From a virus: a DNA stretch of 64,000 nt. This document shows, piece after piece, positions 59,660 to 64,000 of the stretch. The DNA is taken from the IMG/VR virus record IMGVR_UViG_3300029286_000025, positions 17,159 to 81,158 of that record. One strand, written 5' to 3'. Position numbers and translations under genes: made by a program. The number at the start of each line of letters is the position of its first letter. The first letter of the stretch is position 1. The notes below the pieces were generated by a model. It saw only the letters and a program-made list of their open reading frames with translations. It did no database searches and was not told where the DNA came from.

Positions 59660-62600
59660 ATGGCCGGAGGAGGTTTAATAAGTAGCATATCTAGTATTAG
59701 TAATAGTAGTAGGGGTATTGGGAGTTCAATATATAAAATGAAAAATCCAAATAATTTCGCAACCGCTTCTGTTGAATTGGCAAATTCTGCAATAAATTTA
59801 GCTGGTAGTATTGGTAGTTTACAAAGAGGAATTAATGATTTATTTTATAATGATAGAGATGTTATAAATCAGGATATGAATATAATGACAGGTAATAATT
59901 ATATTTCCGGTTACGAGAAGATTCCATTTCAACCACTTATGAATATGATTATTCCGGATGATGCCAAGGAAATTATGGGGATGAAACAAGACATCAGAAC
60001 TCAACCGATGGTTGATTATGATATGGAAAATTTTAAATATTCATTGGATAGACAAACCGATAATACGGATTATTATTATGAAGACCCATTATTTGTTTCA
60101 TTTGATTTAATGTTTGATGATATGGAATCACCATTATTTACTGAAGTGGATAATTTCTTTGAAACTTATTATACTAACAATGATAATATTGCATTTTTTA
60201 AAGCTTGGAGTTATTATGATAAATTCAAACAATTATTTTGGAAAATATTTAATTCAACATCACACCCAGATAAAAAATCAAATAAAGTTTGGTATATAAA
60301 TTCTATTACTGGATTGGATAAATTAACATCAAAAATTCCAAAATATACTGAAGATAAATTGACAATCACATTATCGGAAGATATTGCAATGTTGGTTAAT
60401 TATTTGGTAGATTCATATAATAATTTTGCATATAATTATAGGGATCAAAGATATAATTTACCAGATAATTTATTAAGATTTAAAATGATGATTCAATTTA
60501 CAGATATGAGAACAATGAAATTGTTGGATCATTTCGAAACACCGGGATATATGTATGATAAAGCGACCCAAATATACACATTATATGATTGTAACTTTGA
60601 TTTTTTCAATTCTAAGAACTTCGCTGACGAAGTTATAAATGGTGGATATGGTGCGTCTAAAAATGACACACCCGCAACAGTTAAATTTGATATAATATAC
60701 AAATCGATTCAAAAGGAATTTAGAACACCTTTACTCAAAGGTGAAAGAGATAATATAGTTGATAATAAAGAATATGATGTGTCATCAAGAAATATTTTAA
60801 ATTTCAGAAGTAATTTGAAAAGAACTGATGAAAATGAATTGGAATTAAAAGATATTTTAAAAAATGCATTTGGTATCGCTAATTCATTAAATAATATGTT
60901 ACAAGATTATATACCAAAAATTCCAATCCCAATTCCAAGCTTACCCCCAGATGTTTTGGGTACGACATATGAGAGTGTAATACCAGTTAATAAGGCTTTG
61001 ATTTTAAATCAAGATACAGACGATAGAAAAATTAATCCGTTGGCTGCTAGAAAAAAATTAATTGAAGATTTTACAAAATCGATGGAACCATCATTAATAC
61101 CAAATTTGAGAATAACTGGAACTACTATAAATAGTTTGGGATATGATTTTGAACAAATAATTGAATTACCAAGGTCTGAATCATTGAAAAATGTTTTTGA
61201 AAATAATGTATCATCACCTTTACCTGTTTATACAAATCTTGGATTTATTGAATTGTTTTTAAAATCACCTTTTTCTGGTAATTTGGGTGAAATTGAATTA
61301 TATTTAAAACCGACATTTTCTGGCAATTTGGGTGAAATTGAATTATATTTAAAACCACCTTTTTCAGATGATTTGGGATATAATTATCAAAACATATCAA
61401 CACCAACACACGATAATCTTGGAATTTTGCCGTTTATTACAAACCCATTTGTTGTTGGAAATTTGGGTTATGATTTTCAGAATATTTCGAATCAGGAACA
61501 TGAAAATTTAGGAATTTTACCTTTTATTATTAATCCTGTTATTGTTGGTAATTTGGGATATGATTATCAAAATTTACCCACTATATTACATGGTGATCTT
61601 GGAATAGAATTTGAAAATAATATAAATATTGTACCACAAAATTTAGGTAATGATTATCTTAATATTGGAAAAAGACCACCGATTCCAGATATAATTTTAT
61701 TTGGAGGATCTATAATAAACCCATCAAATTTGGGTTATATTTATACAAATATTCAAGAGTTGACGAATATAAATTTAGGAATAAATTTTGATAATACAGT
61801 TAAAAGACAATTAACATCCTTAAATACTTTATATAATAATTTTATTAAAAAACAAGAAATTATATTGGGTAATGATTTCACAAATTTAACTAAAATTAAA
61901 AATGAATTAAATTTGGGAAATTCGTTTGATATTTCTGAAAAAATAAATATTGAATTGAAATTATTAAATGTTTATGATAATGTTGGTCAAAAAAATAATA
62001 TTGATAATGTTGTTCTTTTTGAAAAATCAGAAAAACAAATATCTGAATTAAATAATATATTTGATAATGTTGTTGAAAAAAAATCAATTATAAATATGGG
62101 TGAGTCGTTTATTGGGGTTGAAAAATCGTTAATTGATGATATGGGTGAAGTCTTTACGGGAACCGAAAAATTACCAACCAATGATATGGGTGAAGTCTTT
62201 ACAGGAACCGAAAAATTACCAACCAATGATATGGGTGAAGTCTTTACGGGAACTGAAAAATTACTAACCAATGATATGGGTGAAGTCTTTACGGGAACCG
62301 AAAAATTACCAATTAATGATATGGGTGAGGTGTTTATTGGAACTGAAAAATTACCAACCAATGATATGGGTGAAGTGTTTACAGGAACTGAAAAATTACC
62401 AACCAATGATATGGGTGAGGTGTTTACAGGAACTGAAAAATTACTAACCAATGATATGGGTGAAGTCTTTACGGGAACCGAAAAATTACCAATTAATGAT
62501 ATGGGTGAAGTCTTTACGGGAACCGAAAAATTACCAACCAATGATATGGGTGAAGTCTTTACAGGAACCGAAAAATTACCAACCAATGATATGGGTGAAG

Positions 62601-64000
62601 TCTTTACGGGAACTGAAAAATTACTAACCAATGATATGGGTGAAGTCTTTACGGGAACCGAAAAATTACAAATTAATGATATGGGTGAGGTGTTTATTGG
62701 AACTGAAAAATTACCAACCAATGATATGGGTGAGGTGTTTACAGGAACTGAAAAATTACTAACCAATGATATGGGTGAAGTCTTTACGGGAACCGAAAAA
62801 TTACTAACCAATGATATGGGTGAAGTCTTTACGGGAACCGAAAAATTACCAATTAATGATATGGGTGAAGTCTTTACGGGAACCGAAAAATTACTAACCA
62901 ATGATATGGGTGAAGTCTTTACGGGGGGTGAAAAATCGTTAATTGATGATATGGGTGAAGTTTTTACAGGAACTGAAAAATTACCAATTAATGATATGGG
63001 TGAGGTGTTTATTGGGGTTGAAAAATCGTTGATTGATAATATTGGTGAAATTTATTCTAATTTACAAACAAAAAATAAAACAAATATGGATGATATTTTT
63101 ATTAATAATATTGATAAACAAGATAAATATCTAAAAACAACACAAACTGGTGATGTTTTAGGATATTCTTATGATAAATACGGTAATTTGATTCCTATTT
63201 TTATACACGATGAAGAAAATGAAACTGTAACAACAAATATATATAAATCTTTAGATACAAATATATCAGACACCACAAAAAAAGAAATAATTTTTTCTGA
63301 TATGGGACAGGTATTTAATGGTATAAACCAACCACCAATAGCCGATATGGGACAAGTTTTCAATGGTATAAACCAACTACCGATTGAAGATATGGGTCGG
63401 GTATTTAATGGCATGAACCAACCACCGATTGAAGATATGGGTCAAGTTTTCAATGGTATAAATCAACCACCGATTGAAGATATGGGCCAGGTATTTAATG
63501 GTATGAACCAACCACCGATTGAAGATATGGGTCAGGTATTTAATGGTATAAATCAACCACCGATTGAAGATATGGGTCAAGTTTTCAATGGTATAAACCA
63601 ACCACCAATAGCCGATATGGGACAAGTTTTCAATGGTATGAACCAACCACCGATTGAAGATATGGGTCAGGTATTTAATGGTATAAATCAACCACCGATT
63701 GAAGATATGGGTCAAGTTTTTAATGGTATAAATCAACCACCGATTGAAGATATGGGTCAGGTATTTAATGGCATGAACCAACCACCGATTGAAGATATGG
63801 GTCAGGTATTTAATGGCATGAACCAACCACCGATTGAAGATATGGGTCAAGTTTTTAATGGTATAAATCAACCACCGATTGAAGATATGGGTCAGGTATT
63901 TAATGGCATGAACCAACCACCGATTGAAGATATGGGTCAGGTATTTAATGGCATGAACCAACCACCGATTGAAGATATGGGTCAAGTTTTTAATGGTATA
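59660..64000 (+). CDS. Very long tail protein with 15-residue tandem repeats (3' partial)
   Basis: The frame is open from ATG 59660 to the window end, at least 1447 residues. The first 480 or so residues are a folded tail domain (SFDLMFDDMESPLFTEVDNF, DKLTITLSEDIAMLVNYLVD, RYNLPDNLLRFKMMIQFTDM). From residue 526 on, units of 15 residues beginning [N/D]-[L/M]-G repeat: ten degenerate units (NLGEIELYLKPTFSG, NLGYDFQNISNQEHE), then less regular ones, then 21 near-identical units (DMGEVFTGTEKLPTN), a spacer, and at least 15 of DMGQVFNGINQPPIE. Length and position after hub genes make a tape-measure or tail-fibre role possible. Repeat number may differ between isolates. Confidence 0.75.
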   Translation, partial: MAGGGLISSISSISNSSRGIGSSIYKMKNPNNFATASVELANSAINLAGSIGSLQRGINDLFYNDRDVINQDMNIMTGNNYISGYEKIPFQPLMNMIIPDDAKEIMGMKQDIRTQPMVDYDMENFKYSLDRQTDNTDYYYEDPLFVSFDLMFDDMESPLFTEVDNFFETYYTNNDNIAFFKAWSYYDKFKQLFWKIFNSTSHPDKKSNKVWYINSITGLDKLTSKIPKYTEDKLTITLSEDIAMLVNYLVDSYNNFAYNYRDQRYNLPDNLLRFKMMIQFTDMRTMKLLDHFETPGYMYDKATQIYTLYDCNFDFFNSKNFADEVINGGYGASKNDTPATVKFDIIYKSIQKEFRTPLLKGERDNIVDNKEYDVSSRNILNFRSNLKRTDENELELKDILKNAFGIANSLNNMLQDYIPKIPIPIPSLPPDVLGTTYESVIPVNKALILNQDTDDRKINPLAARKKLIEDFTKSMEPSLIPNLRITGTTINSLGYDFEQIIELPRSESLKNVFENNVSSPLPVYTNLGFIELFLKSPFSGNLGEIELYLKPTFSGNLGEIELYLKPPFSDDLGYNYQNISTPTHDNLGILPFITNPFVVGNLGYDFQNISNQEHENLGILPFIINPVIVGNLGYDYQNLPTILHGDLGIEFENNINIVPQNLGNDYLNIGKRPPIPDIILFGGSIINPSNLGYIYTNIQELTNINLGINFDNTVKRQLTSLNTLYNNFIKKQEIILGNDFTNLTKIKNELNLGNSFDISEKINIELKLLNVYDNVGQKNNIDNVVLFEKSEKQISELNNIFDNVVEKKSIINMGESFIGVEKSLIDDMGEVFTGTEKLPTNDMGEVFTGTEKLPTNDMGEVFTGTEKLLTNDMGEVFTGTEKLPINDMGEVFIGTEKLPTNDMGEVFTGTEKLPTNDMGEVFTGTEKLLTNDMGEVFTGTEKLPINDMGEVFTGTEKLPTNDMGEVFTGTEKLPTNDMGEVFTGTEKLLTNDMGEVFTGTEKLQINDMGEVFIGTEKLPTNDMGEVFTGTEKLLTNDMGEVFTGTEKLLTNDMGEVFTGTEKLPINDMGEVFTGTEKLLTNDMGEVFTGGEKSLIDDMGEVFTGTEKLPINDMGEVFIGVEKSLIDNIGEIYSNLQTKNKTNMDDIFINNIDKQDKYLKTTQTGDVLGYSYDKYGNLIPIFIHDEENETVTTNIYKSLDTNISDTTKKEIIFSDMGQVFNGINQPPIADMGQVFNGINQLPIEDMGRVFNGMNQPPIEDMGQVFNGINQPPIEDMGQVFNGMNQPPIEDMGQVFNGINQPPIEDMGQVFNGINQPPIADMGQVFNGMNQPPIEDMGQVFNGINQPPIEDMGQVFNGINQPPIEDMGQVFNGMNQPPIEDMGQVFNGMNQPPIEDMGQVFNGINQPPIEDMGQVFNGMNQPPIEDMGQVFNGMNQPPIEDMGQVFNGI
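61235..61684 (+). repeat. Degenerate 45-bp tandem repeats (ten units)
   Basis: Units start every 45 bases exactly (61235, 61280, 61325, 61370, 61415 and so on) with the codons for Asn/Asp-Leu-Gly, but the remaining bases have diverged. These are the older members of the arrays further right. Confidence 0.8.
62093..63037 (+). repeat. 45-bp tandem repeat array, 21 units
   Basis: Units encode DMGEVFTGTEKLPTN with small changes (LPTN, LLTN, LPIN; TG or IG). Blocks of several units are repeated as groups, so the array grew by unequal exchange or slippage. A long open frame on the opposite strand is only a by-product of the repeat. Confidence 0.95.
63299..64000 (+). repeat. Second 45-bp tandem repeat array, at least 15 units, cut by window end
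   Basis: Units encode DMGQVFNGINQPPIE with alternation of I/M at position 9. The array continues past the window. It shares the D-M-G-x-V-F-x-G core with the first array. Confidence 0.95.

Noticed and set aside
61987-62901. Long open frame on the minus strand (304 codons) made of 15-residue repeats
   Set aside because: It is the antisense shadow of the 45-bp repeat array. It has no leader, and a similar shadow occurs in the second array at 63377-63985.
62093-64000. CRISPR-like repeat array
   Set aside because: Repeats are contiguous without spacers, keep a reading frame, and encode a protein.

Overview
The window reads as part of the genome of a large, strongly A+T-rich tailed phage with a contractile (T4-like) tail. 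T4-type proteins are recognisable throughout: tail sheath (gp18), tail tube (gp19) with a divergent paralogue, a gp26-like baseplate assembly protein, large terminase (gp17), single-stranded DNA-binding protein (gp32), replicative helicase (gp41), UvsX recombinase, and gp53- and gp27-like baseplate proteins. Start codons are preceded by A-rich leaders rather than Shine-Dalgarno sequences, and one membrane protein looks like those of Bacteroidota phages, so I infer a Bacteroidota host. This is inference only.

Layout. 1-11.3 kb: tail sheath (cut by the window start), tail tube and gp26-like genes, mixed with small proteins sharing a T4-like capsid-targeting N-terminus and with two ADP-ribosyltransferase-like proteins. 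11.3-19.9 kb: an RNA-metabolism-like block holding a HAD hydrolase, a Pth2-like protein, a CCA/poly(A)-type nucleotidyltransferase split by a decayed homing endonuclease, a Ro60/TROVE protein and, directly upstream of it, a large structured RNA gene plus a Y-RNA/tRNA-like element. 20-25 kb: terminase large subunit broken into two genes by a split intein, with two endonuclease genes between. 25-33 kb: aspartoacylase-like enzyme, degenerate phosphoesterase, membrane protein and a long NG-F repeat protein. 33-48.5 kb: gp32, class II ribonucleotide reductase (also split by a split intein), a TnpB remnant, gp41 helicase (a third split-intein gene) and an IMPDH/GMP reductase. 48.6-55.8 kb: UvsX, C5 DNA methyltransferase and small genes. 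55.9-64 kb: baseplate operon ending in a very long protein with 45-bp tandem repeats that runs off the window.

The strongest candidates for something undescribed are (1) the phage Ro60 gene with two neighbouring candidate RNAs and a nearby nucleotidyltransferase and Pth2-like protein, (2) three essential enzymes in one genome each fractured by a split intein with free-standing endonuclease genes in the gap, and (3) a family of proteins whose shared N-terminus and [I/L]-x-E site suggest packaging into the capsid and injection with the DNA. About twelve homing endonucleases of at least four families are scattered through the 64 kb, so mobile-gene invasion has shaped the whole region.
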